Assembly (NCBI RefSeq): GCF_017471675.1 | Contig: NZ_JAFUSK010000092.1 | Span: 1 to 64,000 of the forward strand | From: Pseudobutyrivibrio sp. | GTDB lineage: Bacteria > Bacillota > Clostridia > Lachnospirales > Lachnospiraceae | Length of the DNA stretch: 64,000 nt | Direction: 5' to 3' | Shown here: one piece after another, positions 36,687-44,883 of the stretch | How the letters are laid out: each line of letters starts with the position of its first letter | Numbering within the stretch: the stretch's first letter is position 1 | The notes under the pieces: generated by a model | Told to the model about the DNA's origin: nothing | Databases searched by the model: none | Seen by the model: the letters and a program-made list of their open reading frames with translations, nothing else | Program-made: the position numbers and the translations under genes

Positions 36687-36767
36687 GTCTTTTAAAAAGA
36701 CGCTAATGAAAAATGTAAGCTTCGCTTACTAGAACGCTGCGAGATTGAATAAGTTCAATCTGCTCGC
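36687..36767 (+). other. tRNA spacer with three consecutive hairpins
   Basis: Between tRNA-Ser and tRNA-Cys lie GTCTT/AAGAC (36687-36701), GTAAGC-TTC-GCTTAC (36715-36729) and a longer GCGAG plus ATTGAA/TTCAAT plus CTCGC (36739-36767) with loop TAAG. None has a T tract. They may guide processing of the joint precursor. Confidence 0.55.
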
Positions 36768-36775
36768 ATCCATAT

Positions 36776-36846
36776 GGTGCCATAGCCAAGTGGTAAGGCA
36801 AAGGTCTGCAACACCTCTATCACCAGTTCAAATCTGGTTGGCACCT
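36776..36846 (+). tRNA. tRNA-Cys (anticodon GCA)
   Basis: Acceptor GGTGCCA/TGGCACC, anticodon loop CTGCAAC with GCA, and T arm CCAGTTCAAATCTGG. CCA is not encoded. It is 90 bases after tRNA-Ser. Confidence 0.95.
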
Positions 36847-36854
36847 CTAAATTA

Positions 36855-36892
36855 ATCCCTCGACCCTAGGAAATGGGGGCGAGGGATTTTTT
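36855..36892 (+). terminator. terminator after tRNA-Cys
   Basis: ATCCCTCG (36855-36862) pairs with CGAGGGAT (36880-36887), with an inner ACCC/GGGG extension, then TTTTTT. Confidence 0.93.
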
Positions 36893-36937
36893 GTATAATA
36901 CTAACTATTCAAAAATGTGAGAAAGGAGAATTTTGCA

Positions 36938-38158
36938 ATGACAATTTACGACGAGTTAGTAGCTCGTGGCCTGATAGCCCAGGTAACGAACGAAGAAGAA
37001 ATCAAAAAATTAATAAATGAGGGCAAGGCTACTTTCTATATCGGCTTTGATTGTACTGCAGATAGCCTTACAGCTGGACATTTCATGGCTCTCACATTGA
37101 TGAAGAGATTACAGATGGCTGGCAATAAACCAATCGCCCTTATTGGTGGTGGTACTACAATGATTGGTGATCCTTCTGGTCGTACAGACATGAGAAAGAT
37201 GCTTACTAGAGAGGATATCAATCATAATGCTGAGTGCTTTAAGCGTCAGATGGAAAGATTTATTGATTTCTCAGATGATAAGGCACTTATGGTAAATAAT
37301 GCAGATTGGTTACTTGATCTTAACTATGTTGACCTTCTTAGAGAAGTAGGTGCATGCTTCTCTGTTAACAACATGCTTCGTGCAGAGTGTTACAAGCAGC
37401 GTATGGAAAAGGGCCTATCATTCCTTGAATTTAACTACATGATTATGCAGTCTTATGACTTCTACTACATGTTCCAGAAATACAATTGTAACCTTGAGTT
37501 CGGTGGTGACGATCAGTGGTCTAATATGCTTGGTGGTACAGAGCTTATCAGACGTAAGTTAGGTAAGGATGCCCATGCAATGACTATTACTCTTCTTACA
37601 GATTCACAGGGTAAGAAGATGGGTAAGACTGCTGGTAATGCAGTATGGCTTGATGCTAACAAGACATCTCCATTTGAGTTCTACCAGTACTGGAGAAATG
37701 TTGGCGATGCAGATGTTCTTAAATGTATCCGTATGCTTACATTCCTTCCAATCGAAGAAATCGAAAAGATGGATAGCTGGGAAGGTGCACAGCTTAACGA
37801 AGCTAAGGATATCTTAGCTTATGAGCTTACTCAGATGGTTCATGGTACAGAGGAAGCTGACAAGGCTCGCGAGGCTTCTAAGGCATTATTTGCTGGCGGT
37901 GCTAATTCAGAGAATATCCCATGCCATAAGCTTTCAGATGAAGATTTCCGTGATGGTAAGGTAGATATTCTTCAGATTCTTGTATCTGCTGGCCTTACTG
38001 CTAGCCGTGCGGAGGCACGTCGTGCTGTACAGCAGGGTGGCATTTCAGTAAATGGAGATAAGGTATCAGATCCATTTACATCTTATGAAAAGTCAGCATT
38101 TGCAGAGGAATTCCTTCTTAAGAAGGGTAAGAAATCATTCTGTAAGATTGAAGCTTAA
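36938..38158 (+). CDS. tyrS: tyrosyl-tRNA synthetase
   Basis: TyrS charges tRNA-Tyr. ATG at 36938 follows AAAGGAG; the product is 406 residues. Seen are FDCTADSLTAGHFMAL (HIGH-region), the tyrosine pocket YMIMQSYDFYYM, GGDDQWSN, and KMGKTAGNAVWLD as the KMSKS loop, then a C-terminal S4 RNA-binding domain (ASRAEARRAVQQGGISVNG). A TATAAT at 36894-36899 just after the tRNA terminator may be its -10. I see no T-box leader. Confidence 0.96.
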   Translation: MTIYDELVARGLIAQVTNEEEIKKLINEGKATFYIGFDCTADSLTAGHFMALTLMKRLQMAGNKPIALIGGGTTMIGDPSGRTDMRKMLTREDINHNAECFKRQMERFIDFSDDKALMVNNADWLLDLNYVDLLREVGACFSVNNMLRAECYKQRMEKGLSFLEFNYMIMQSYDFYYMFQKYNCNLEFGGDDQWSNMLGGTELIRRKLGKDAHAMTITLLTDSQGKKMGKTAGNAVWLDANKTSPFEFYQYWRNVGDADVLKCIRMLTFLPIEEIEKMDSWEGAQLNEAKDILAYELTQMVHGTEEADKAREASKALFAGGANSENIPCHKLSDEDFRDGKVDILQILVSAGLTASRAEARRAVQQGGISVNGDKVSDPFTSYEKSAFAEEFLLKKGKKSFCKIEA

Positions 38159-38182
38159 TAGTATTTTCACAATAAAAATATA

Positions 38183-38220
38183 AAATAGTGCCAAGGTTAA
38201 AAGCCTTGACACTATTTTTT
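38183..38220 (+). terminator. tyrS terminator
   Basis: Arms AAATAGTGCCAAGG and CCTTGACACTATTT pair with one mismatch, followed by T residues to 38221. It ends a few bases before the ribosome-binding site of the PAP2 gene. Confidence 0.88.
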
Positions 38221-38233
38221 TCAGGAGGAATAT

Positions 38234-38809
38234 ATGGAAGCTATAATTGAACAGTCTAGGGTATTCTATTTTGATTGGGAACTAGATTTACTACACTGGT
38301 TTCAAAGTATACATAATGATGTTTTAGATTGGTTAGTGCCTAAAATAACTTCTCTAGGTAATGCAGGATGGTTTTGGATTGTAGTTACTCTCCTACTTTT
38401 AATACTTCCATATAACAGAAAAATAGGAGTACATGCAGCGATATCACTGATTCTCACTGTGATAGTTTGCAATGTAATATTAAAGCCATGGGTAATGAGA
38501 TGTAGGCCATGCTGGCTAGAGCCTGAAGTACAGATGCTTGTTAAGATACCACATGATTTTTCATTTCCATCAGGTCATTCAAATGCAAGCTTTGCAGTAG
38601 CAACAGCAATATTTATCAGAAATAAAAAACTTGGAATACCAGCTCTTCTACTTGCTGCTGCCATTGCAATCAGCCGTTTATATGTGTTTGTTCACTGGCC
38701 AACAGATGTGTTAGTAGGTTCATTAATAGGAATATGTGGTGGAATAGTCAGTTATTATATAGTTGAGTTCATCTATAAAAAGACAATGACAGTTGACAAG
38801 AACCTTTAA
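38234..38809 (+). CDS. PAP2 family membrane phosphatase
   Basis: PAP2-family membrane enzymes remove phosphate from lipids such as undecaprenyl or phosphatidylglycerol diphosphates. The 191-residue protein has the three phosphatase motifs: KPWVMRCRP (near residue 84), PSGHSNASFA (near 115) and SRLYVFVHWPTDVLVG (near 155), between five or six hydrophobic helices. GGAGGAA precedes the ATG. It stands between the tyrS terminator and the promoter of the manganese riboswitch, so it probably has its own promoter, which I did not find. Confidence 0.92.
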   Translation: MEAIIEQSRVFYFDWELDLLHWFQSIHNDVLDWLVPKITSLGNAGWFWIVVTLLLLILPYNRKIGVHAAISLILTVIVCNVILKPWVMRCRPCWLEPEVQMLVKIPHDFSFPSGHSNASFAVATAIFIRNKKLGIPALLLAAAIAISRLYVFVHWPTDVLVGSLIGICGGIVSYYIVEFIYKKTMTVDKNL

Positions 38810-38822
38810 ATTTTAGTATATT
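38793..38822 (+). promoter_or_regulatory. promoter of the mntP transcript
   Basis: A perfect TTGACA (38793-38798), an 18-base spacer and TATATT (38817-38822). The -35 box lies inside the last codons of the PAP2 gene. Confidence 0.82.
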
Positions 38823-38830
38823 GTATACAT

Positions 38831-38925
38831 CTCGTGAGGGAGTAGCTAGCGCAATAATTGATTGTGTTGTTTGTCAACAGACTCGGGTTATCCCTGGCAA
38901 ACATTAAATAGTGAGACTCACGTGT
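38831..38925 (+). promoter_or_regulatory. yybP-ykoY manganese riboswitch
   Basis: The conserved GGGAGTAGC near 38838 and CTGGCAAACATT near 38894, the GTCAACAG turn and the GAGAC element identify the Mn2+-sensing yybP-ykoY aptamer. The closing stem pairs CGTGAG (38833-38838) with CTCACG (38917-38922). That 3' strand is also part of the terminator that follows, so ligand binding should prevent termination and switch mntP on. The gene downstream, a manganese exporter, fits. Confidence 0.93.
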
Positions 38926-38960
38926 AGTTATGTTATTCATGATTACACGTGAGTCTTTTT
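38915..38960 (+). terminator. riboswitch-controlled terminator
   Basis: GACTCACGTGTA (38915-38926) pairs perfectly with TACACGTGAGTC (38944-38955), then TTTTT. It is mutually exclusive with the riboswitch closing stem. Confidence 0.92.
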
Positions 38961-39004
38961 ATATGCATTACTACTGCTCTCTTCTGCAGGTAAAAGGAGT
39001 TTAT

Positions 39005-39595
39005 ATGAGTGTATTAGATATTTTTTTATTGGGAGTAGGTCTTTCAATGGATGCATTTGCAGTGGCAATTTGCAAGGGTCTTGCCATGAAGAAGGTAAAT
39101 AAAAAGCAAATGATATTGATTGCTCTATTCTTTGGCGGCTTTCAGGCTTTGATGCCACTTGTAGGATGGCTTGTTGGAAGCACCTTTGCAAAAAAGATTG
39201 CAGCATTTGATCATTGGATAGCTTTTGTACTTCTTGCACTAATTGGTGGCAATATGGCTATAGAAGCCATAAAGGAATGGAATCAAGAGGACAAGGTGGA
39301 GATAATTGATCCACCAATTGATTTTAAGGAACTTACTCTTCTAGCAATAGCTACAAGTATTGATGCATTAGCTTGTGGAGTAACATTTTCTTTCTATGAA
39401 AACTTTAACATCATTGAAGCAATATCTATAATAGGTGTTACTACATTTGTTATATCAGCAGGTGGTGTTTATGTTGGAAATATATTTGGTGATAAATATA
39501 AGGCAAAAGCCCAGCTTGTAGGCGGAATAATCCTTATATTTTTAGGAATAAAGATTCTTTTAGAGCATACAATGGGAATAAAATTATTATTTTAG
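39005..39595 (+). CDS. mntP: manganese efflux pump MntP
   Basis: MntP exports Mn2+ across the cytoplasmic membrane. ATG at 39005 follows AAAGGAG; the 196-residue, six-helix protein has GLSMDAFAVAICKG near the N-terminus and TSIDALACGVTFSF near residue 118, each with the functional Asp. The manganese riboswitch and its terminator directly precede it. The CaCA antiporter follows after 9 bases. Confidence 0.96.
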   Translation: MSVLDIFLLGVGLSMDAFAVAICKGLAMKKVNKKQMILIALFFGGFQALMPLVGWLVGSTFAKKIAAFDHWIAFVLLALIGGNMAIEAIKEWNQEDKVEIIDPPIDFKELTLLAIATSIDALACGVTFSFYENFNIIEAISIIGVTTFVISAGGVYVGNIFGDKYKAKAQLVGGIILIFLGIKILLEHTMGIKLLF

Positions 39596-39604
39596 GAGGA
39601 AAAT

Positions 39605-40582
39605 ATGACCACATTTTTTCAAACAGTGCCTGGAGCACTAATTTTATTAGTTATTGGTTTTGTATTTCTTATTAAAGGTGCAGATTTCTTCGTAGAAGGT
39701 GCATCTGCAGTAGCTAAAAAGCTTCACGTACCAGCTCTTGTTATTGGAATGACAATTGTTGCCATGGGTACATCACTCCCAGAGCTTTCTGTATCAGTAA
39801 CAGCATCAATTGCAGGAAGTAATCAGCTTGCTATTGGAAATGTTGTTGGTTCAAACATTTTTAATCTTATGGTTGTACTCGGAAGTTGCGCACTCTTCTC
39901 TGTTCTTGAAGTAAGCGACGATACAATTAAAAAGGATTTACCATTTTCAATTATATGTACAGTTGCTCTTATGGTAATGGGCCTTTTTGGAAATTCAGTA
40001 GGACATATTGATGGAGCAATACTCCTTGTTTTATTTATATTATTTTTGGCATCTATGCTTAGAGCTGCAAAGAAATCCAGAACAACTGCAGCAGCCATTG
40101 CTGAAGAAGACAATGAAATAGTAGATATTCCTACATGGTTATGCATTATTTATATTATAGGTGGTGCTGTTGCAATTAAGTATGGCGGTGATTGGGTTGT
40201 AGATTCATGTACTACTCTCGCACTTAAATTTGGTATGTCAGAGACTTTAGTAGGTCTAACAATTGTAGCACTTGGAACATCACTTCCAGAGCTTGTAACA
40301 TCAATTGTTGCAGCTAAGAAGAATGAGCTTGATATGGCTATAGGAAATGTTGTAGGCTCAAATATTTTCAATGTTTTATTGATACTTGGTGTAGCAGGTG
40401 CAATTTCACCAATGACATTCCTTACAGTAAATGCTATTGATACTTTGATTTTAGTAGTTTTTTCAGTTATTGTTGGTTTAATGTGCCTAAAGAAAAAGAA
40501 TTTGAATAAAGCTAATGGTATTGTAATGCTTCTATTATACGCAGTATACCTAGGTTATATTATATTAAGAGATGGGGTATAA
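39605..40582 (+). CDS. calcium/sodium antiporter, CaCA family
   Basis: CaCA exchangers move cations, usually Ca2+, against Na+ or H+. The 325-residue protein has the two inverted-repeat signatures GTSLPELSVS...GNVVGSNIFN (near residues 57-88) and GTSLPELVTS...GNVVGSNIFN (near 222-255), with about ten hydrophobic helices. GGAGGAAA precedes the ATG nine bases after mntP, so it should share the manganese riboswitch; Mn2+ as a substrate is possible but not shown. Confidence 0.94.
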   Translation: MTTFFQTVPGALILLVIGFVFLIKGADFFVEGASAVAKKLHVPALVIGMTIVAMGTSLPELSVSVTASIAGSNQLAIGNVVGSNIFNLMVVLGSCALFSVLEVSDDTIKKDLPFSIICTVALMVMGLFGNSVGHIDGAILLVLFILFLASMLRAAKKSRTTAAAIAEEDNEIVDIPTWLCIIYIIGGAVAIKYGGDWVVDSCTTLALKFGMSETLVGLTIVALGTSLPELVTSIVAAKKNELDMAIGNVVGSNIFNVLLILGVAGAISPMTFLTVNAIDTLILVVFSVIVGLMCLKKKNLNKANGIVMLLLYAVYLGYIILRDGV

Positions 40583-40678
40583 CCTATATTTACAAATAAA
40601 GTCTAATATAAATGTGGAAGAAGGAAATCACTTTGTGGAAAAAGTGGTAAAAAAGCAGTTATTGTGTTAAAATCAAAA

Positions 40679-40700
40679 GGTTTAAAGGGGATTTTAAACC
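40679..40700 (+). other. leader hairpin before the zinc-ribbon gene
   Basis: GGTTTAAA (40679-40686) pairs with TTTAAACC (40693-40700) around GGGGAT, ending just before ACGGAGG. No T tract follows, so it is not a terminator. The 134-base gap otherwise shows nothing I can assign. Confidence 0.5.
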
Positions 40701-40716
40701 AAACGGAGGTATTTAT

Positions 40717-41073
40717 ATGGGACTATTAGATGAACTTTCAGATAGCATTGCGAATACAACAAAAGACCTTGGTAAAATGGCTCAGAATGCTGGAGATATG
40801 ACTAAGCTTCAATATGATAAAAAGGTCAAGGAAGGGGAACTTACTAAGCTTTACGAAAAACTTGGTAGGAAGTGCTACGAAGAACACAAGGATGATGATA
40901 TTGAAGAAATCAAAGAAATCACAGCCTGTGAGCTTCGTTTAAAGGAAATCTCTGATGATATTATGGCACTTAAAGGTGGTAAGGCATGTCCTAAGTGCGG
41001 AGCTTTGGTTAAGACAGGCTCTAGATATTGCAGTGCTTGCGGAGAGAAAATAGACGATATTTTTGAAGAGTAG
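40717..41073 (+). CDS. small zinc-ribbon protein
   Basis: The 118-residue protein has a helical first part (about residues 1-85, MGLLDELSDSIANTTKDLG onward) and a C-terminal zinc ribbon, CPKCGALVKTGSRYCSACG, with two Cys-x2-Cys pairs. Such zinc-ribbon proteins are common in clostridia and have no fixed function. GGAGG precedes the ATG, and metG starts 9 bases after the stop. Confidence 0.85.
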   Translation: MGLLDELSDSIANTTKDLGKMAQNAGDMTKLQYDKKVKEGELTKLYEKLGRKCYEEHKDDDIEEIKEITACELRLKEISDDIMALKGGKACPKCGALVKTGSRYCSACGEKIDDIFEE

Positions 41074-41082
41074 GAGTTAAAA

Positions 41083-43053
41083 ATGGGTAACAAAGGCAAT
41101 TATTACATTACTACAGCAATTGCTTACACATCAGGTAAGCCACATATTGGAAACACTTACGAAATCGTTCTTGCAGATGCTATTGCACGTTTTCGTCGTC
41201 AGGAGGGATATGATGTATTCTTCCAGACAGGTACAGATGAGCATGGTCAGAAAATCGAGCTAAAGGCTGAGGAAGCTGGCATTACTCCAAAGGAATTTGT
41301 TGATAATGTATCAGGTCAGGTTAGAAACATTTGGGATTTAATGAATACATCTTATGATAAATTCATTCGTACAACTGATGAAGATCATGAGAAGCAGGTT
41401 AAGAAAATCTTCAAGAAGCTTTATGATAAGGGCGATATTTATAAGAGCTCTTATGAAGGACTTTACTGTACACCATGTGAGTCTTTCTGGACAGAGTCAC
41501 AGCTTGTAGATGGTAAGTGCCCTGACTGTGGCCGTGAGGTTCAGCCAGCTAAGGAAGAAGCATACTTCTTCAAGATGAGCAAATATGCTGATAAGCTTAT
41601 TGAATATATTAATACTCACCCAGAGTTTATCCAGCCTGTATCACGTAAGAACGAAATGATGAACAACTTCCTTCTTCCAGGTTTACAGGATCTTTGTGTC
41701 AGCCGTACTTCATTTACATGGGGTATTCCAGTTGATTTTGATCCAAAGCACGTAGTATATGTATGGCTTGATGCCCTTACAAACTATATTACTGGTATTG
41801 GTTATGATTGCGATGGAGAATCTTCTGATAGATTCAAGGCTTTATGGCCAGCTGATCTTCACCTTATTGGTAAAGATATTATTCGTTTCCATACAATTTA
41901 TTGGCCAATCTTTTTGATGGCACTTGATCTTCCACTTCCAAAGCAGGTATTTGGTCATCCATGGCTTCTTACAAAGGCAGCTGATGGCGGTGATGATAAG
42001 ATGTCTAAGTCAAAGGGTAATGTTATCTATGCTGATGAATTAGTTGATTTCTTCGGTGTTGATGCTGTTAGATACTTTGTTTTACATGAAATGCCATTTG
42101 AAAACGATGGTGCTATTTCATGGCCACTTATGGTAGAGCGTGTTAATTCAGACCTTGCCAATACACTTGGAAATCTAGTAAATCGTACAATCTCAATGAG
42201 CAACAAGTATTTTGGCGGTGTTGTAGAGGACAAGAATGTTGCTGAGGATGTAGATGCTGATCTTAAGGCAGTAGTTACTGGTACAGTTACAGCTGTTGAG
42301 AAAAAGATGGCAGATCTTCGTGTTGCAGATGCTATTACAGAGGTATTTAATCTGTTTAAGAGATGTAACAAATACATTGATGAAACAATGCCATGGGCTC
42401 TTGCTAAGGATGAAGCTAAGCAGGATAGACTTGCAACAGTTTTATATAACCTTGTAGAGGGAATTTCTATTGGTGCTACCCTACTTAAATCATTTATGCC
42501 AGAGACATCTGAGAAAATTTTAGCTCAGCTTGGTGCTAAGGAAATTGCATACGATGAGCTTTCAACATTTGGACATTACCCAAATGGCGGTAAGGTAACT
42601 GATACACCTGAAATACTTTTTGCCCGCCTTGACCTTGATGAGGTTATGGCTAAGGTTGCCGAGCTTCACCCAGCACAGCCTGAGGAAACAGCTGATGATG
42701 AGGAAGGCATTGATATTGAGGCAAAGCCTGAAATCACATTTGATGATTTCATGAAGCTTCAGTTCCAGGTTGGTAAAATCGTAGCATGTGAGGCAGTTAA
42801 GGGCTCTAAGAAGCTTCTTTGCTCACAGGTTAAGATTGGTTCTACTACTAAGCAGATTGTTTCAGGTATTAGTAAGCACTACTCTCCTGACGAAATGGTT
42901 GGTAAGAAGGTAATGGTACTTGTAAACCTTAAGCCAGCAAAGCTTGCAGGCGTATTATCAGAGGGAATGCTTCTTTGTGCAGAGGATGCAGATGGTAATC
43001 TCTCCCTCATGACACCAGAGCGTACAATGCCAAATGGCGCAGAAATTTGCTAA
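41083..43053 (+). CDS. metG: methionyl-tRNA synthetase
   Basis: MetG charges initiator and elongator tRNA-Met. The 656-residue protein shows YTSGKPHIGNTYEIV (HIGH motif), the zinc knuckle CTPCESFWTE...CPDCG (near residues 129-150), KMSKSKGNVIYADEL and, at the C-terminus, the EMAP-type tRNA-binding domain (FQVGKIVACEAVKGSKKLL). The length fits the dimeric form with appended domain. Confidence 0.97.
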   Translation: MGNKGNYYITTAIAYTSGKPHIGNTYEIVLADAIARFRRQEGYDVFFQTGTDEHGQKIELKAEEAGITPKEFVDNVSGQVRNIWDLMNTSYDKFIRTTDEDHEKQVKKIFKKLYDKGDIYKSSYEGLYCTPCESFWTESQLVDGKCPDCGREVQPAKEEAYFFKMSKYADKLIEYINTHPEFIQPVSRKNEMMNNFLLPGLQDLCVSRTSFTWGIPVDFDPKHVVYVWLDALTNYITGIGYDCDGESSDRFKALWPADLHLIGKDIIRFHTIYWPIFLMALDLPLPKQVFGHPWLLTKAADGGDDKMSKSKGNVIYADELVDFFGVDAVRYFVLHEMPFENDGAISWPLMVERVNSDLANTLGNLVNRTISMSNKYFGGVVEDKNVAEDVDADLKAVVTGTVTAVEKKMADLRVADAITEVFNLFKRCNKYIDETMPWALAKDEAKQDRLATVLYNLVEGISIGATLLKSFMPETSEKILAQLGAKEIAYDELSTFGHYPNGGKVTDTPEILFARLDLDEVMAKVAELHPAQPEETADDEEGIDIEAKPEITFDDFMKLQFQVGKIVACEAVKGSKKLLCSQVKIGSTTKQIVSGISKHYSPDEMVGKKVMVLVNLKPAKLAGVLSEGMLLCAEDADGNLSLMTPERTMPNGAEIC

Positions 43054-43212
43054 TTAGGTAATTGTTTACGTGACAGGCGAGAAAGTTATTATAGCAAGTA
43101 AAAGTAGCCTGTAATTGACAATCAAAATATTACTGAAAGGAACATCTAGTGACTGTAAGTAATATTTTGTATTGTCAATGTAACAGGCGAGATTTAGTTT
43201 AGGAATATTTGT
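43054..43212 (+). other. structured metG-tatD intergenic element
   Basis: This gap holds an unusually long inverted repeat: arms at 43114-43134 and 43158-43179 that pair over 21 positions with one bulge, extended by GCCTGT (43107-43112) with ACAGGC (43183-43188). ACAGGCGAG occurs twice, at 43073-43081 and 43183-43191, so GCCTGT could pair with either copy. No T tract follows. It may be a switching RNA leader of tatD, or a small mobile or repeat element. Confidence 0.65.
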
Positions 43213-43995
43213 ATGATTTTTGAGACTCATGCTCATTATGATGATGAGAAGTTCGACCCAGATAGAGTCGAACTTCTTTCTCATTTATTGAGAGAAAACA
43301 ATATAGGAAAAATAGTAAATGTTGGAGCTACTTTTAAAGGTTGTAAGGAAAGTATAGCTTTGGCGGAAAAATATGATGATGTTTATGCAGCTATAGGCAT
43401 CCATCCAGAGGAAATTGATGAAATAAACGATGAGGTTATTGAATGGCTTAGGCAGAATTCCTCAAATCCAAAGGTAGTAGCTATAGGTGAAATAGGCCTT
43501 GATTACTATTGGGTAAAGGAAGAAGAACAACGAGCAAAACAGCGTTTATGGTTTAATAAACAGATGGATTTGGCAAAGGAGTTGGAAATGCCTGTGATTA
43601 TCCATTCAAGAGATGCCGCAGAAGACACTTTAAACACAATTAAGCTGTATAATAATAGCCATGTAAAAGGTATTGTCCATTGTTACTCATATTCAAAAGA
43701 AATTGCAATGGAATATGTAAAGATGGGCTGGTATATAGGCGTAGGCGGTGTTGTCACCTTTAAAAATGCTAAAAAGCTGGTAGAAACAGTGGAGGCTGTT
43801 CCACTTGAGAGCATAGTCCTTGAGACAGATTGCCCATATATGGCACCTGTACCTCATAGAGGTGAACGTAACTCTTCTATCTTTTTAAGTCATGTAGCTG
43901 AAAAAATAGCAGAAATAAAGAATATTAGCGTTGCTGAGGTAGAAAATGTAACTTACCAGAACGCGTTAAATATATATAAAAAAGCAAATAGATAA
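43213..43995 (+). CDS. tatD: TatD family metal-dependent hydrolase
   Basis: TatD proteins are metal-dependent DNases with a TIM-barrel fold. The 260-residue product shows ETHAHYDD at the N-terminus (metal His pair), AIGIHPEEI, AIGEIGLDYYW (metal Glu), PVIIHSRDA, GIVHCYS and ETDCPYMAPVPHRGERN. It precedes rsmA by 10 bases, as in many Firmicutes, with GAGGAAT-like weak Shine-Dalgarno (TAGGAAT) before the ATG. Confidence 0.95.
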   Translation: MIFETHAHYDDEKFDPDRVELLSHLLRENNIGKIVNVGATFKGCKESIALAEKYDDVYAAIGIHPEEIDEINDEVIEWLRQNSSNPKVVAIGEIGLDYYWVKEEEQRAKQRLWFNKQMDLAKELEMPVIIHSRDAAEDTLNTIKLYNNSHVKGIVHCYSYSKEIAMEYVKMGWYIGVGGVVTFKNAKKLVETVEAVPLESIVLETDCPYMAPVPHRGERNSSIFLSHVAEKIAEIKNISVAEVENVTYQNALNIYKKANR

Positions 43996-44005
43996 GGAAT
44001 AAAAA

Positions 44006-44860
44006 ATGGCATATTTAAGTAATCCAACCTATACAAGAGCTGTTTTAGAAGCTCATGGATTCTCATTTCAAAAAAAATATGGACAAAATTTCTTAATTGA
44101 TGGAAATATCCTTGATAATATTATTAATGCAGCAGGAATTACAAAGGATGACTTCGTTTTAGAAATAGGTCCGGGAATAGGAACAATGACACAGCGTCTT
44201 TGCGAGGAAGCAAGGGAAGTTGTTGCAGTAGAAATCGATAAAACTTTAATTCCAATTTTGGATGATACTCTCTCATCATACAAAAATTGGAGCGTAATCA
44301 ATCAGGATATTCTAAAGGTTGATATTAAAAAGTTGGCAGAAGAAAAAAATGGTGGAAAGCCAATAAAGGTGGTTGCTAATTTGCCTTATTACATTACAAC
44401 ACCTATTATTATGGGATTATTTGAAAGCCATGTGCCCCTTGAATCAATCACTATAATGATTCAAAAGGAAGTTGCCGATAGAATGCAGGAAGGTCCAGGC
44501 TCTAAGGAGTATGGTGCTCTCTCACTTGCAGTTCAGTATTATTCTAATCCACAGATTGTTTGTGATGCACCACCAAGCTGTTTTATGCCTCAGCCAAAGG
44601 TTACCAGCACAGTAATCACACTTAAGTGTCACAACAATCCACCTGTAGAATGTGATGAAAAGTTATTATTCCAGATTATTAGAGCATCCTTCAATCAAAG
44701 AAGAAAGACATTGTTAAATGGATTAAGCAATGGATTGCATTATTCTAAAGAACAAATTGCGGAGGCTATCGAAAAGGCAGGATTTACACCAACTGTACGA
44801 GGTGAAGCATTATCATTAGAGGATTTTGCTACACTAACGAATATATTAAAAGAAATGTAG
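44006..44860 (+). CDS. rsmA: 16S rRNA dimethyladenosine transferase
   Basis: RsmA (KsgA) dimethylates A1518 and A1519 of 16S rRNA. The 284-residue protein has KKYGQNFLIDGNILDNI, VLEIGPGIGTMTQRL (SAM site), VANLPYYITTPIIM (catalytic NLPY) and the C-terminal SFNQRRKTLLNGL. It is followed 23 bases later by the GGDEF gene. Confidence 0.97.
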   Translation: MAYLSNPTYTRAVLEAHGFSFQKKYGQNFLIDGNILDNIINAAGITKDDFVLEIGPGIGTMTQRLCEEAREVVAVEIDKTLIPILDDTLSSYKNWSVINQDILKVDIKKLAEEKNGGKPIKVVANLPYYITTPIIMGLFESHVPLESITIMIQKEVADRMQEGPGSKEYGALSLAVQYYSNPQIVCDAPPSCFMPQPKVTSTVITLKCHNNPPVECDEKLLFQIIRASFNQRRKTLLNGLSNGLHYSKEQIAEAIEKAGFTPTVRGEALSLEDFATLTNILKEM

Positions 44861-44883
44861 TCAAATAGTGGAGAGTGCGGTCA

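Noticed and set aside
36841..36937. T-box leader ahead of tyrS
   Set aside because: The leader is short, lacks a specifier stem and T-box sequence, and its only hairpin terminates the tRNA unit.
43073..43191. Interpretation of the 9-base direct repeats as target-site duplications of a MITE
   Set aside because: The inverted repeats do not abut the direct repeats as they should in a MITE, so a structured RNA is kept as the first reading.
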